DNA from: Dietzia sp. NCCP-2495 | GTDB taxonomy: Bacteria; Actinomycetota; Actinomycetes; Mycobacteriales; Mycobacteriaceae | Direction of reading: 5' to 3' | Length of the DNA stretch: 64,000 nucleotides | Assembly: GCF_026011735.1 (NCBI RefSeq) | Contig: NZ_BRVN01000004.1 | Coordinates: forward strand, 62,001 to 126,000 | Part shown: piece by piece, positions 1 to 9,649 of the stretch | Position numbering within the stretch: position 1 is the stretch's first letter | How the letters are laid out: every line of letters begins with the position of its first letter | Notes under the pieces: model-generated | The model's database searches: none | The model's input: only the letters and a program-made list of their open reading frames with translations | Told to the model about the DNA's origin: nothing | Program-made: the position numbers and the translations under genes

Positions 1-1328
1 TCCAGCCCTTTCACTAGCAGAGTCCTAGAGGCGATCCGTTTACGCTCGCTGCGGCCACCGTGGCGTAGCCGGTCGCGAACGACCGCCAACGCATCTCCCG
101 GCGACGTCCCTTCCTCGACGACAATCGCGACTGCTCTGAACGTGTCGTCCCAGGCTTCTTGCCGGTAGAGCTTCAGTCCAGGGGCTGTCCGGATCGCAGC
201 GGCTGCCATGCACAGCTGGTCGTAGACCGGATTCGCGATGAGGCCATCAAGAGCAGTCTGCACCGGCATCAGCCCCTCGCGCTTGAGGTCGGAGACCGTC
301 TGGCCCTTCTCAAGCCGTCGCTTGACCGTGGCGTCAAGACCCGCCAGGCCAACGAAGCAGCTCTTGGCCATCTCGACAAGCCACGCTGCCAGTAGAACGT
401 CCTCCTCTGCCGGGAGGTTAGCGAGATGCTTGGCCATGAATCGGCCCGCCACGTCCTCCATTACAGCGTAGGAGCCGCCGAGACGGCTTGCGTGATTGGC
501 GACCTGATCTGGCAGCTTGTCGAGTAAGACAACCGATTCCCCGGCGCTCGAAAGGTCGTACGCTGCCTTGTTAACTGTCTGTACCGCGGTCTTGAAGTCG
601 GACTGCCTCCAATCAAGTCCCACCACGGAGTGTGCGGAGAAGTCGAACGAGCCTCCATTGACCAGGGACGGCCGGATGTCGAGTAGCCACTGCCCGAAGC
701 TCACATTGTGTTTGCGCCAGCGCTGCGGCACGTACGGGACGGCCTTGGGTGGGTAGCGAGGCGTGACATGGGTGTCCCAGTCCATCAGAGGGCGCTTCTT
801 GTCGAAACCGAAAATGGCCTGTAGGCGGTCACCTAGAAGGACCGCTCGAGGCACAGCCTCGGAGATCTCGACAATCAGCTCGTGTTGGTCGACGGTGCAG
901 TCCTGGTACTCATCGACGAACAGGTAGCCGAAGCTCACGGCGTGGACCTGGCGCACTGCTGCAGTATTCGCCACCACAGTGGCACCCTCGACATACTCCC
1001 GGGAGGTATCCCAGTTGGGAACTGCAGGGACGCTGATTCCAGCGATACCCGGGAAAGACCGTGAGAGTATGAACGCCCAAGTGGTAATTGTTTCGACTCG
1101 CACCATGCTTGACGGGACACCGAAGCGTCTTAGTCGACTCCGGATGGCATCCACACCGGCATTGGTGTGCGTAAGGACGAGCGACCTCACGCCTTGCTTA
1201 GCCGCCGTGGCGACACACGCCGCTAGGAGCTCCGTCTTGCCGGTTCCGGCGGGCATCTCCAGCGAACATGGCGCTTCGGCAATTACCTCGGCTGCCAACC
1301 TGCTCAGCTCATCGCTACCCGCCTGCAT
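1..1328 (-). CDS. gajB: Gabija-like GajB, UvrD/Rep-type helicase (partial, 3' end outside window)
   Basis: Reading the minus strand from ATG at 1328 gives an open frame of 442 codons that runs off the window's left edge. I see a superfamily 1 Walker A at residues 25-32 (MPAGTGKT), a motif Ia-like LTHTNAGV near 52-59, a DEYQD Walker B at 139-143 and a following LLGDRLQAIFGF motif III-like segment; the last visible residues (TLLVKGL) resemble the start of motif V. This is a UvrD-like helicase/ATPase. It overlaps the upstream OLD nuclease gene by 14 bases, so the two are probably translationally coupled. OLD nuclease followed by UvrD-like helicase is the gene order of Gabija (GajA-GajB) anti-phage systems, where GajB senses DNA ends or nucleotide pools and activates GajA. 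Family call is strong; the Gabija role is inferred from pairing and order. Confidence 0.85.
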   Translation of the reverse strand, partial: MQAGSDELSRLAAEVIAEAPCSLEMPAGTGKTELLAACVATAAKQGVRSLVLTHTNAGVDAIRSRLRRFGVPSSMVRVETITTWAFILSRSFPGIAGISVPAVPNWDTSREYVEGATVVANTAAVRQVHAVSFGYLFVDEYQDCTVDQHELIVEISEAVPRAVLLGDRLQAIFGFDKKRPLMDWDTHVTPRYPPKAVPYVPQRWRKHNVSFGQWLLDIRPSLVNGGSFDFSAHSVVGLDWRQSDFKTAVQTVNKAAYDLSSAGESVVLLDKLPDQVANHASRLGGSYAVMEDVAGRFMAKHLANLPAEEDVLLAAWLVEMAKSCFVGLAGLDATVKRRLEKGQTVSDLKREGLMPVQTALDGLIANPVYDQLCMAAAAIRTAPGLKLYRQEAWDDTFRAVAIVVEEGTSPGDALAVVRDRLRHGGRSERKRIASRTLLVKGL

Positions 1329-3060
1329 CGGTCGACTCCGCGGCTTCACGAGTTGGCGACACTTCGTACGCGAACGCCTTGATCAGATCGAGCCGAGCGA
1401 ACACGGCTACGAGGTTCGGCGAGGTACGCCGCTCCAGCAGCCACTCTCCGAGCGCACGCCCGGCGTCAACATTCTTGAACCAGCCCCGCTTGCTTGCTGC
1501 GAGCGCAACAAGCTCGCGAGCCTCCTCGATGCTTTGGGCGCCGAGCCAGTCCGCCACCACCAGGTTCCTGACCTGCGCTCGGCCCCGGCTGTTGATGTCG
1601 TCGAGCACCGTGCTCGTGGCGCCACGATGTTCCACTCCGAGCGATATGAAGTCCTGAAGTTCGTCAGTATCGAGCTGAGAGCAGATTTGAGACTCGATGC
1701 AGTGGGGGAATTCCCAGCGGACAACTGTGGCGCCAGCCTGCTCGGCTTTGACTACGTGCGGGTCTGCTGTGCGCACATCATTGTCGATCAGGGCCAGCGC
1801 GGAGCATCCGAGCGGTGCCATTGCTTCAGCTCGATTGACAGCCTTCTCGCCACCGTTTCCGTTCTGGATGGCCAGTCCCTCGCCGGCTGCAGTCGTGAAC
1901 CCTGCTGCGCTGCGCTCTTGGTCCCAAGTATCGAAACAGGCCGCCAAGACGCCGTGTTCGGTCTTGCCTTCCCCGATGACGATCTTCCGAGCCAGCAGCG
2001 ATGACGGAGCCGCCCGCCGGAGTGCCTGCATGACTTCGCCCGCACCGCCGAGCGAAGTGATCTTCACTTCACCGTTAGATGTCTGGACTACAGAGAGACT
2101 GCTGATCGGAGCCTGTTCAACTACGACGGGGGAGTGCGTCGTCACGAAGACTTGCGAGTAAGGATCGCTGTCGAGGTAGCTGAGCAACCGAACGGCCCGG
2201 TGCGGTTCGAGGCCGCTTTCCAGCTCATCGACTACAGCGATCGCCCGCTCGCCGGCTGCCATCTGCTGTATGGCCAGGCTGACCAATCGGCGGCTACCGA
2301 GGCCAAAGGCCATCAGCGGAACGACGTCTTCGTAAAGCGCCAAGTTGGCCCCCATGCCAGAGCGTGAGGCATCAAGGCCGGCCCGGACGGCCTTGAAGTC
2401 ACTGGACCCCACCTTGTTGGCGTGGTCCTGCACCTTCTTGACCAGTTCTTCTAGAGCAGCGCTGCCGTGCCCTGCGAGCGCCTCCCGAGCGGCTCGCTCT
2501 GCCGCCGCTAGGGCTTCCCGCTCCGCGCCGTCTTTGGCCGACATTCGCCCGAGAGCCGAGGTGCGAGTCCAGCGCAACTGTGCATCGGTTCGGTCATCGA
2601 CCCGGAAGGTCGAGAACTCGCGCCGCTGGCTGGAAGTGATGTTGCGTGCTTCGCCGTCAGCTCGGAGGACCTCCCACTGCGGTTCGAGTGACTCGCCAAC
2701 AGTGAGGCGAACCACGAGGCACGGCTCAAGGCCATCCTCTGGCTCCTGGTGGATCTGACCGTTCGCAGCGAACCCGCTCTGCCAGAAGCCGAACGTGCTG
2801 TCCTTTCGGAGCGACACGGGTACGTCTGTCAAAACGGCCTTGATTCGAATCGGCACCGAGGGGTTAACGCCATAGAAGTCGACGTCCGAGAACGAGACGT
2901 TCCAGCGGTCACCAAGCAACAGGTGGACCGCTTCAAGAATCGTCGACTTGCCGCTGTCGCCCGGGCCGATCAGGACGATTAGGCGCTGGTCGGTCGGCAA
3001 CGACCAGTCGAGCTTCCTAATCCCACGAAAGTTCTCGACGCTGAGGTGACGGACTCTCAT
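1315..3060 (-). CDS. gajA: Gabija-like GajA, OLD-family ATPase with TOPRIM nuclease
   Basis: 581 residues, close to the size of characterised GajA. The N-terminal ABC-type ATPase has Walker A GPGDSGKST at 32-40, a signature-like GLGSRRL, Walker B AVVDELESGLEP near 275-285 and an H-loop TTHSP. A C-terminal TOPRIM domain follows: VIGEGKTE with the catalytic Glu near 363 and the paired acidic motif LIDND near 425. This is the OLD (overcoming lysogenisation defect) endonuclease architecture. I chose ATG at 3060 because MRVRHLSVENFRGIRKL is the usual start of these proteins; an in-frame start 40 codons upstream is possible but lacks homologous character. A GGAGGAG lies 11 bases upstream. Expected role: sequence-specific DNA nicking, held off by nucleotides and triggered with GajB during infection. 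Base composition is less GC-rich than the core genes, which fits an acquired defence island. Confidence 0.88.
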   Translation of the reverse strand: MRVRHLSVENFRGIRKLDWSLPTDQRLIVLIGPGDSGKSTILEAVHLLLGDRWNVSFSDVDFYGVNPSVPIRIKAVLTDVPVSLRKDSTFGFWQSGFAANGQIHQEPEDGLEPCLVVRLTVGESLEPQWEVLRADGEARNITSSQRREFSTFRVDDRTDAQLRWTRTSALGRMSAKDGAEREALAAAERAAREALAGHGSAALEELVKKVQDHANKVGSSDFKAVRAGLDASRSGMGANLALYEDVVPLMAFGLGSRRLVSLAIQQMAAGERAIAVVDELESGLEPHRAVRLLSYLDSDPYSQVFVTTHSPVVVEQAPISSLSVVQTSNGEVKITSLGGAGEVMQALRRAAPSSLLARKIVIGEGKTEHGVLAACFDTWDQERSAAGFTTAAGEGLAIQNGNGGEKAVNRAEAMAPLGCSALALIDNDVRTADPHVVKAEQAGATVVRWEFPHCIESQICSQLDTDELQDFISLGVEHRGATSTVLDDINSRGRAQVRNLVVADWLGAQSIEEARELVALAASKRGWFKNVDAGRALGEWLLERRTSPNLVAVFARLDLIKAFAYEVSPTREAAESTDAGG

Positions 3061-3203
3061 GGCTGCTGTTGGGTCTCCTCCACGCCGTCGCTGGCGCACG
3101 ATCGAGGCAGGTGTTTCACGCATTCCCCTGCAATTAGTGTTCACATGCGAAGCTACCGTCGAGGGACGAACGGTATGCACCCTTCGGACTGGAAGGTTGA
3201 GTG

Positions 3204-4124
3204 CTAGATCTCTTCGAAGAAGTCTTCGTCAATGCGATGCAGCACCACGGTGTGTGATTCCTGCACGCCGACGCCGTACTGGACCAGGAGGCGGGCCAGG
3301 CGAGCGCCGTCGATGAGTTCGATGCGGGCGTTGATTCGCTCGGCTTCCAGTAGGGCGCCTCGGGTGAACGACGAGGTGGTGATGAAGACGCCTCGGTCGC
3401 CTTGTTTGCCTAGGAGGGCGCCGGCGAATTCGTGGATGCGTGGGCGGTCGACGGTGCGGTCGAGGGCGTAGCGCTTGGCTTGGACGTAGATGCGGTCCAG
3501 TCCGAGGGGGTCTTGGCTGATGATGCCGTCGACGCCGGCGTCTCCGCTGGCGCTGGTGCGCTCCACGTTGCCCGCTCTGCCGTAGCCCATTTTCTCCAGC
3601 AGGCGGATCACGAGGTCTTCGAACCCGGTGGGGGACAGGGTGAGCGCTCTGTCGAGGAGTTCGGTTTCCAGAGTTGCCTGGTTTTCTAGGACTGCGGCGT
3701 CGATGAGATCTTGCGGGGTGGCGATCGAATCGTCCAGGTCCACCGGGGGTTGCGGTGTCTTCGTGCCGTCTCGGTTCCGGGCTCGGTCACGGAAAGCACG
3801 GAAGGACTCGAACTGCTCAAGCACGGTCAGGTCGACACGATCGGGGTGCTCGGCGAGGACGCGGCGTCCCTCGGCGGTGATGACCGAGTAGCCGCGTCGT
3901 GGGCGGTGGATGAGCCCTGCCTGGGCCAGGTAGGAGGTGGCCCAGCCAACCCGGTTGTAGATCAGACGTGAGCGCCCCGACGGGGTCATCTGGGCCCGCT
4001 CTTCGGCGGTCAGGTTGAACTGGTCGGCCATCGCTTCTTTGAGGTCGCGCAACCGATGCTCGCCTCCGTCGGCGAGGTACTCAAGGACCGGGCGCATCAG
4101 GGTCTGATAGTCCGGGATCGTCAC
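3204..4124 (-). CDS. mrr: Mrr-family restriction endonuclease
   Basis: 306 residues, matching E. coli Mrr (about 304). The N-terminal part looks like the Mrr winged-helix DNA-binding domain (YQTLMRPVLEYLADGG onward, residues 5-90). The C-terminal part is a PD-(D/E)xK nuclease of the Mrr_cat type: FEDLVIRLLEKMGYG, then GDAGVDGII and VQAKRY, which supply the catalytic D and QxK. Start is a GTG at 4124 that overlaps the TGA stop of the upstream restriction-modification gene (GTGA), so translation is coupled. Mrr proteins cut DNA carrying methylated bases. Sitting directly behind a methylating Type ISP enzyme, this one must either ignore the local methyl mark or be kept inactive. Family call is firm; target specificity cannot be read from the sequence. 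Confidence 0.9.
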   Translation of the reverse strand: MTIPDYQTLMRPVLEYLADGGEHRLRDLKEAMADQFNLTAEERAQMTPSGRSRLIYNRVGWATSYLAQAGLIHRPRRGYSVITAEGRRVLAEHPDRVDLTVLEQFESFRAFRDRARNRDGTKTPQPPVDLDDSIATPQDLIDAAVLENQATLETELLDRALTLSPTGFEDLVIRLLEKMGYGRAGNVERTSASGDAGVDGIISQDPLGLDRIYVQAKRYALDRTVDRPRIHEFAGALLGKQGDRGVFITTSSFTRGALLEAERINARIELIDGARLARLLVQYGVGVQESHTVVLHRIDEDFFEEI

Positions 4125-7100
4125 TGGGGGTCCTCGGTGGTGAGGCTTGTGACGAGTTTGGTGGTTTCGGTGGCCACGGTGGTGACCCGGGCGATCAGGT
4201 CGTAGATGTACTTCGGATCGCCGACCTCGTCGCACCAGTCGTTGGGGTCGTTGACGATGCCAGAGGGTTTGTCGGTCTTGACCTGCCACCGATCGATGAC
4301 CCAGCCAAGCGCGGAGCGGGAGCCGAGCATGTAGTCGTCGGCCTCGGGTGGGATGCCGGTGATCGTCACCTTCGAGTTGTAGATGATCGTGGTGGGATCG
4401 TTGACGAGCTTGCCCGTCTCCTCATCGCGGATGCGGGCCCACTTCATCTTCCACACCCGCCAGGTCTCGCGGTCCTCGGCGGAAGCGCCCTTCTTGAGCT
4501 CGACCTTTACGGGGTACGGCTCGACCTTCTCGTAGTTCATGTGCAGGTCTGCGAGCACTTGGCCCACACGCGTGACCGTCTCGAACCGGTCCCGGGTTTC
4601 CGGGGTCGGGATGTGCGGCAGCATCTTCTTCAGGTCAGCGGCATAGTCAATCCGGTAGTGCGGGTCATGCAGCTGGCCGTATACGTAGTAGAAGATGTCG
4701 TCCTTGCTCACCTGGGGCCCGACAGACTGCCGGTAGATCGCGAGAATCTCGTCAGTGATGTTGTCGACCCGGCGATACCCGTACTCATCGACTTCGGCGT
4801 CGTCGGCGAAATTGAACCCGCCATCTGCCGCATCGACCTTCTTATAGGTCCACCGGGGGAAGAACTGACCGCCGCTTCCAGCCCCGGTGACATGGAGGTC
4901 TGGCAGAGAATTCAACATCAGCACACTGAACGGCACAGCCGAACCATTGCCGACCTGGTAAAAGCCGACATTGGTGTGGTGGGGCGTCGGGAAAATTGAT
5001 CGGAGCTGGTAGAGCCTGTCGTTTAATCGCGAATCGACGTAGGCCCACTGTGGGCTGAAAGGCCTGTAGGTCGACGGATAGACGAACTCGTCGCTCCACT
5101 CGAGTTGGGTCCTTCGGAGGACTTGCCGCCTGAGGGAGTGGTTCCAGCTGATCTTGCCCCCCGCTGTGTGGTGGGGGTTGTCTCCTAGGTATCGGGTGAG
5201 ATTCTCGTCGGTGAGCTTGGAGGCGCCGCGGCTGTGCTGCTCGAACTCGGTCTTGACGGTTCGGTACTGATCAAGCAAGTTTCCGATGTTGCGGCCGAGC
5301 TCTTCGCTGGAGTAGTTGTAGCACCAGGCGTCCCGGCCGGTGGAGAGGCCGCGCGAGTGTGCGGTGAACACGGTGACTTGGCCGGGCTCGCGCTTCTTGG
5401 CGCCAATGGCGGGCCAGGTGGCGAAGGTGTCGTCGCGTTGGCCGATCCAGTCTCCATGGGAGTTTGGGATGATATTTGACCAGGCGATGCTGCTCAGATT
5501 GGCATCGGCGATGATGCGGAGCTTCTCTTCTCGGGTGAGGTAGTCACCGATGTCCCGGTAGGAGATCGCGCAGGGACCGGAATGTGCTGGGTTCTTAACC
5601 CCGATCCAGATCGCGATGGTGGCTTGGGAGCCTGCCCCGAATATCTGTCCGCCTTCTTCCTTCCAGTTAGATTTGCGCATGTTCCCGCGAAGGTTGAACA
5701 CGTAGATGTGGCTGTATTCGTCGGCGAGGCTCAGACGGATGCCGTCGGCGGTGTTGCCGTCGATCCAGCCACCGTTGGAAACGAACGCGACGACACCTTG
5801 GTCGCCGATGCGGTCGGTGGCCCAGCGGAAGCCTCGCAGGTAGGAGTCATAGAGACTGTTTTTGTTGGTCGCGGTGGAGCGGGCCGCATACGACGAACTG
5901 ATGCGAGCATCGAGGTGCGGGTACTTGACGTTGGCGTTGAGGTCATTCGCCGATCCCTGGCCCACCGAGTACGGAGGGTTGCCAACGATGACGTTGATCG
6001 GAGTCTCGAGCTGCCGGGTGATGCGGTCGTTGTTGGCGGGAAAGACCTTGAGGTCGAGCTCATCGCCTTGTTCGTGGATCTGGAAAGTGTCAGCGAGCAC
6101 GATGCCGGGGAACGGCTCGTAGCCGGCGGTGTCGGTGTGGCCGGCGATGGCGTGATAGGTGGTCTCAATATTGACCGCGGCGATGTAGTACGCGAGCAGC
6201 ATGATCTCGTTCGCGTGGATCTCTGATGCGTACTTCCGGGCCAGGTCCGCCGGTTGGATGAGACCGGACTGGAGCAGGCGGGTGATGAAGGTGCCGGTGC
6301 CGGTAAATCCGTCGAGGATGTGCACGTCGTGGTCGGTTAGGCCTCGACCGAAGGACTCGCGCAAAGCCTGGTCGGTGGCGCGGAGGATGAAGTCGACGAT
6401 CTCAACGGGGGTGTAGACGATGCCGAGGGCATCGGATTGTTTGGCGAATCCGAGCTTGAAAAATCTCTCGTACAGCTCCGCGATAACCTGCTGCTTGCCC
6501 TCCGCGGAGGTGACCTCGGAGGCGCGGACGCGGACGGAGTCGTAGAACGAGTCGAGTTTCGCGGTCTCGGCGTCGAGGTTGGCGCTCGCGAGTTGGTCGA
6601 CCATGGTCTGCATGACCTTGGAGACCGGGTTCTGGGCGGCGAAGTCGTGGCCCTCAAACAGGGCGTCGAAGACGGGCTTGGTGATCAAGTGCTGGGAGAG
6701 CATGCTGATCGCGTCATCTCGGCTGATCGACTCGTTGAGGTTTGCCCGCAGTCCGTCGACGAAGTCGTCGAATCCTTGGGCCAGTTCGGGACCGGCAGCG
6801 GCGAGGGTGGCGTTGATGCGGGTGATCTGCGCGGCGGCAATGTCGGCGACATCGGCGGCCCAGTCTTCCCAGTAGGTGCGGGTGCCGACCTTGTCGACGA
6901 TCTTGGTGTAGATCGCCTCCGTCCACTCAGATAGGGAGAACAGCGCCATCTGCTTGGTCTGTTCGGCATCGCCCGAGCTGCCGGCACCGGAGTCAGTAGG
7001 AGAGTCGCCGCTGCTGGTGGACTCGTCGGCGGGGCCAATGTGCCCGCCGAGGAGTTGGTCGACGCCTTGACCGGTCTTGTCCCGGGTCTTGGAGTTCAGG

Positions 7101-9049
7101 GCGATGGAGTTGACCATCGCGTTGAACCGATCGTCATGTGCTCGCAGGGCGTTGAGGACCTGCCACACGGTTTTAAATCGCCGGTTGTCGTTCAACGCCT
7201 CCGACGGCTTGACGCCGTCGGGTACAGCGACGGGCAGGATGATGTAGCCGTAGTCCTTGCCTGGTGCTTTGCGCATCACTCGCCCGACAGACTGCACCAC
7301 GTCGACTACGGAGTTGCGGGGATGCAGGAACAGCACCGCGTCCAGGGCGGGTACGTCCACGCCTTCGGACAGGCAGCGGGCGTTGGTCAGGATGCGGCAC
7401 TCATTGGCATCTGGTTCGGCCTTGAGCCAGGTCAACTCCTCGTTGCGCTTGAGGGCGTTGAAGGTGCCGTCGACGTGGTGCACCGAGCAGTTCAGGGACC
7501 GGTTGGTGTCGGCGATCTCCTGGCCATCGTCTTCGGCGTGACGCAGCAGGTCTTGGTAGGACTCCACGACCCGAGGCAGCATCTCGGCGACCTGCTTGGA
7601 GGACTTGATGTCGCGGGCAAAGGCGACGGCTCGGCGCATCGGCGGCTCACCGGGGGCGAAGCCCTCACCTGTCGGGGAGGTGCCGGCCCGTTTGGCCAGT
7701 CCGTTCCAGCAGCCCACCAGCTTGGATGCATCATCGAGCTTGAGCTCACCGGCATCGGCCAGATCTGATTGAAGCCGGCTGGCCATGACCGATTCGTCCA
7801 CCGTCAGGACCAGGACCTTGTAGTCGGTGAGCAGTCCGCGGTCGACGGCCTCGCCGAACGAGAGCCGATGGAACTCGGGACCGTACGTGTCTAGGTCATC
7901 CATGGAGGCGATCTCCGCGGAGTGATCCTCTGCCTTGTCCTTGGTATCGTCGTTGAACAGGCGCGGGGTGGCGGTCATGTACAGCCGCCGGCTGGCCTTA
8001 AGGAAGTCCGGGTCGTGCACTGCGACGAAGTTCGACGCATCCTCGCCTGCGAGGGTGATGCCGGTCGTGCGGTGCGCTTCGTCGCAGATCACCAGATCGA
8101 ACGGGTCCACACCAAGGCTTTGGGCCTTGGAGACTGAGGGCAGTGATTGGTAGGTGGTGAACACCACCGTCATCCCCGCTGCCCGCTTGCGGTGACTCAT
8201 CTTCTCTGCGAGCTGCTCTGGGCTGGTGGTGACTGGAATGGCGACGTCAGAGGTGTCGTAGTCCTCTGCTGCACGAGAGACCTTGGTGTCCGAGCAGACT
8301 GCGAACGCTCGAATATCCAACTCGGAGCGGGCAGTCCATTCGCGCAACGTCTGTGACAACAGGGCGATTGAGGGGACGGCGAACAGGATGCGGGCGCGCC
8401 CGCCGTTGTCGAGGGCTGTCTGCTCAGCGATCTTCAGCGACGTGAAAGTCTTGCCAGTGCCGCAGGCCATGATGAGCTTGCCCCGGTCGTTACCCTCGGC
8501 AAACCCGCGGAACACCGCCTCCAGTGCTTCCTGCTGGTGCGGGCGCAGGGTGTAGGGCGTGGACGGGGCCAGGTCGACTTGTAGCTCGCCTTGGGGCCAC
8601 GCGATGTCCCAATCGATCGCTGACTCGGCGAGGTCCTCGAGCGAGATCCGCTGGACCGGGATGGTCTGCCCATCGAGGGCGCCTTCGGCGTGCTTGCCCC
8701 ACTTGTTGGTCGTGGAGATGATGACCCGGTTGGTGAACGGGGCCTTGCCCGATGCAGTGAAGAACGAGTCCAGATCGCCCTTCTGTAGGGAGTGGTCGGG
8801 CTCGTAGAACTTGCACTGGACGGCGGTGTACTCACCGGTGTCGCGTTCCCGGGCGACCAGGTCGATCCCGGTATCGGGCTTGCCGTCCCGGCCGGGCCAG
8901 TCGATCCACCGCCACACCTTGTCGTACTGCTGCGACAGCATCGGATCGAGCTCGAAGTAGCGCACCATGAGCTGCTCGAACTTCGTCCCTCGCTCCGAAT
9001 TCGTCGGAGCCTGACGGAACGCCTCGATCACCTCATGCACAGAAGCCAT
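4121..9049 (-). CDS. Type ISP restriction-modification enzyme (nuclease-translocase-methyltransferase-TRD)
   Basis: 1642 residues in one chain, similar in size and order to the Type ISP enzyme LlaBIII. Visible modules: an Mrr-like nuclease (GIDLVAR with D63, then VQCK with Q78/K80); a superfamily 2 translocase (Walker A ACGTGKT at 195-201, DEAH at 323-326, MTATPRLF, and QSVGRVMRKAPG motif VI); a helical coupler; a gamma-class N6-adenine methyltransferase (FTGTGTF motif I near 915, NPPY motif IV near 1024); and a C-terminal region of about 500 residues that should be the target-recognition domain. It would methylate adenine in a non-palindromic site and cut unmodified DNA after ATP-driven translocation. 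No separate specificity subunit is needed. ATG at 9049 starts a typical N-terminus. The next gene, mrr, overlaps its stop. Confidence 0.92.
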   Translation of the reverse strand: MASVHEVIEAFRQAPTNSERGTKFEQLMVRYFELDPMLSQQYDKVWRWIDWPGRDGKPDTGIDLVARERDTGEYTAVQCKFYEPDHSLQKGDLDSFFTASGKAPFTNRVIISTTNKWGKHAEGALDGQTIPVQRISLEDLAESAIDWDIAWPQGELQVDLAPSTPYTLRPHQQEALEAVFRGFAEGNDRGKLIMACGTGKTFTSLKIAEQTALDNGGRARILFAVPSIALLSQTLREWTARSELDIRAFAVCSDTKVSRAAEDYDTSDVAIPVTTSPEQLAEKMSHRKRAAGMTVVFTTYQSLPSVSKAQSLGVDPFDLVICDEAHRTTGITLAGEDASNFVAVHDPDFLKASRRLYMTATPRLFNDDTKDKAEDHSAEIASMDDLDTYGPEFHRLSFGEAVDRGLLTDYKVLVLTVDESVMASRLQSDLADAGELKLDDASKLVGCWNGLAKRAGTSPTGEGFAPGEPPMRRAVAFARDIKSSKQVAEMLPRVVESYQDLLRHAEDDGQEIADTNRSLNCSVHHVDGTFNALKRNEELTWLKAEPDANECRILTNARCLSEGVDVPALDAVLFLHPRNSVVDVVQSVGRVMRKAPGKDYGYIILPVAVPDGVKPSEALNDNRRFKTVWQVLNALRAHDDRFNAMVNSIALNSKTRDKTGQGVDQLLGGHIGPADESTSSGDSPTDSGAGSSGDAEQTKQMALFSLSEWTEAIYTKIVDKVGTRTYWEDWAADVADIAAAQITRINATLAAAGPELAQGFDDFVDGLRANLNESISRDDAISMLSQHLITKPVFDALFEGHDFAAQNPVSKVMQTMVDQLASANLDAETAKLDSFYDSVRVRASEVTSAEGKQQVIAELYERFFKLGFAKQSDALGIVYTPVEIVDFILRATDQALRESFGRGLTDHDVHILDGFTGTGTFITRLLQSGLIQPADLARKYASEIHANEIMLLAYYIAAVNIETTYHAIAGHTDTAGYEPFPGIVLADTFQIHEQGDELDLKVFPANNDRITRQLETPINVIVGNPPYSVGQGSANDLNANVKYPHLDARISSSYAARSTATNKNSLYDSYLRGFRWATDRIGDQGVVAFVSNGGWIDGNTADGIRLSLADEYSHIYVFNLRGNMRKSNWKEEGGQIFGAGSQATIAIWIGVKNPAHSGPCAISYRDIGDYLTREEKLRIIADANLSSIAWSNIIPNSHGDWIGQRDDTFATWPAIGAKKREPGQVTVFTAHSRGLSTGRDAWCYNYSSEELGRNIGNLLDQYRTVKTEFEQHSRGASKLTDENLTRYLGDNPHHTAGGKISWNHSLRRQVLRRTQLEWSDEFVYPSTYRPFSPQWAYVDSRLNDRLYQLRSIFPTPHHTNVGFYQVGNGSAVPFSVLMLNSLPDLHVTGAGSGGQFFPRWTYKKVDAADGGFNFADDAEVDEYGYRRVDNITDEILAIYRQSVGPQVSKDDIFYYVYGQLHDPHYRIDYAADLKKMLPHIPTPETRDRFETVTRVGQVLADLHMNYEKVEPYPVKVELKKGASAEDRETWRVWKMKWARIRDEETGKLVNDPTTIIYNSKVTITGIPPEADDYMLGSRSALGWVIDRWQVKTDKPSGIVNDPNDWCDEVGDPKYIYDLIARVTTVATETTKLVTSLTTEDPQ

Positions 9050-9104
9050 GACGCCAGTCTTACAAGTAGGGACTCATCGCCGTCCGGCGGATCCAACTTT
9101 CGAT

Positions 9105-9649
9105 TTACGGGAGTTCCCACTCCCAGCCGCCGCCGTCGTAGTGAAGGATCAAGTCGGTCGCTCCTGCTGGCACGTCTAAATTGAACGTCGCGCGATATTG
9201 CGAGTTGGAGGCCAAGCCGGAAGCCAACTGTTGCCACGTGCCGCACGAGAATGAGTAGTTGCCCTGCTGGGCGGTGACTCCCGAAGTCGTCCCATCTTCT
9301 TGTACCCATTGCCAACTGCCCGGGTTGAAGAGGGCTCCAGCCGAGAGTCGGTACTCCTCCGGCACATCCGCCGTAGCTATCGAGACATCAACACGCGTGG
9401 GGACCCCTGTCGGGGGCTCATAGCTGTCGCACTGCTCATTCTCTACGATCTCGTCCACGGTAAACGTGATCCACCTCGAGTCGGGGTCCTCAGGCAGCCC
9501 TAGGCTTCCCTGCTCCCCGACCTCCTTCAAGATGTACCCACGAGGACTCCGCTGCGGGCCGTCGCGCTCTTCGAGCCGCCATCAGCCGAAGAGCAGCCCG
9601 CCAAGAGCAGTGCGGCAGCCAGTGCTGGGACCACGTACTGAACCTTCAT
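9105..9649 (-). pseudogene. Secreted lipoprotein gene with an apparent frameshift
   Basis: ATG at 9649 opens a clear lipoprotein signal peptide (MKVQYV..., hydrophobic core, lipobox LAGC with Cys at residue 19), but this frame stops at 9527 after 40 codons. The body of the protein lies in another frame: about 150 codons down to 9105, with features of an exported domain (aromatic-rich, Cys pair, ending GGWEWELP). That frame stays open upstream to about 9573, so one missing base near 9572-9574 (codon 26) would join the two into one protein of about 181 residues. The only start in the body frame is a TTG at 9530 with no signal peptide. I read this as one lipoprotein gene broken by a one-base deletion, or a sequencing error. 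The body may resemble DUF4352-type lipoproteins, but that is weak. A GGAGG precedes the ATG. Confidence 0.6.

Noticed and set aside
979-2004. 341-codon open frame on the plus strand
   Set aside because: Lies opposite GajA/GajB, has no recognisable domain, and the minus-strand proteins have strong motifs.
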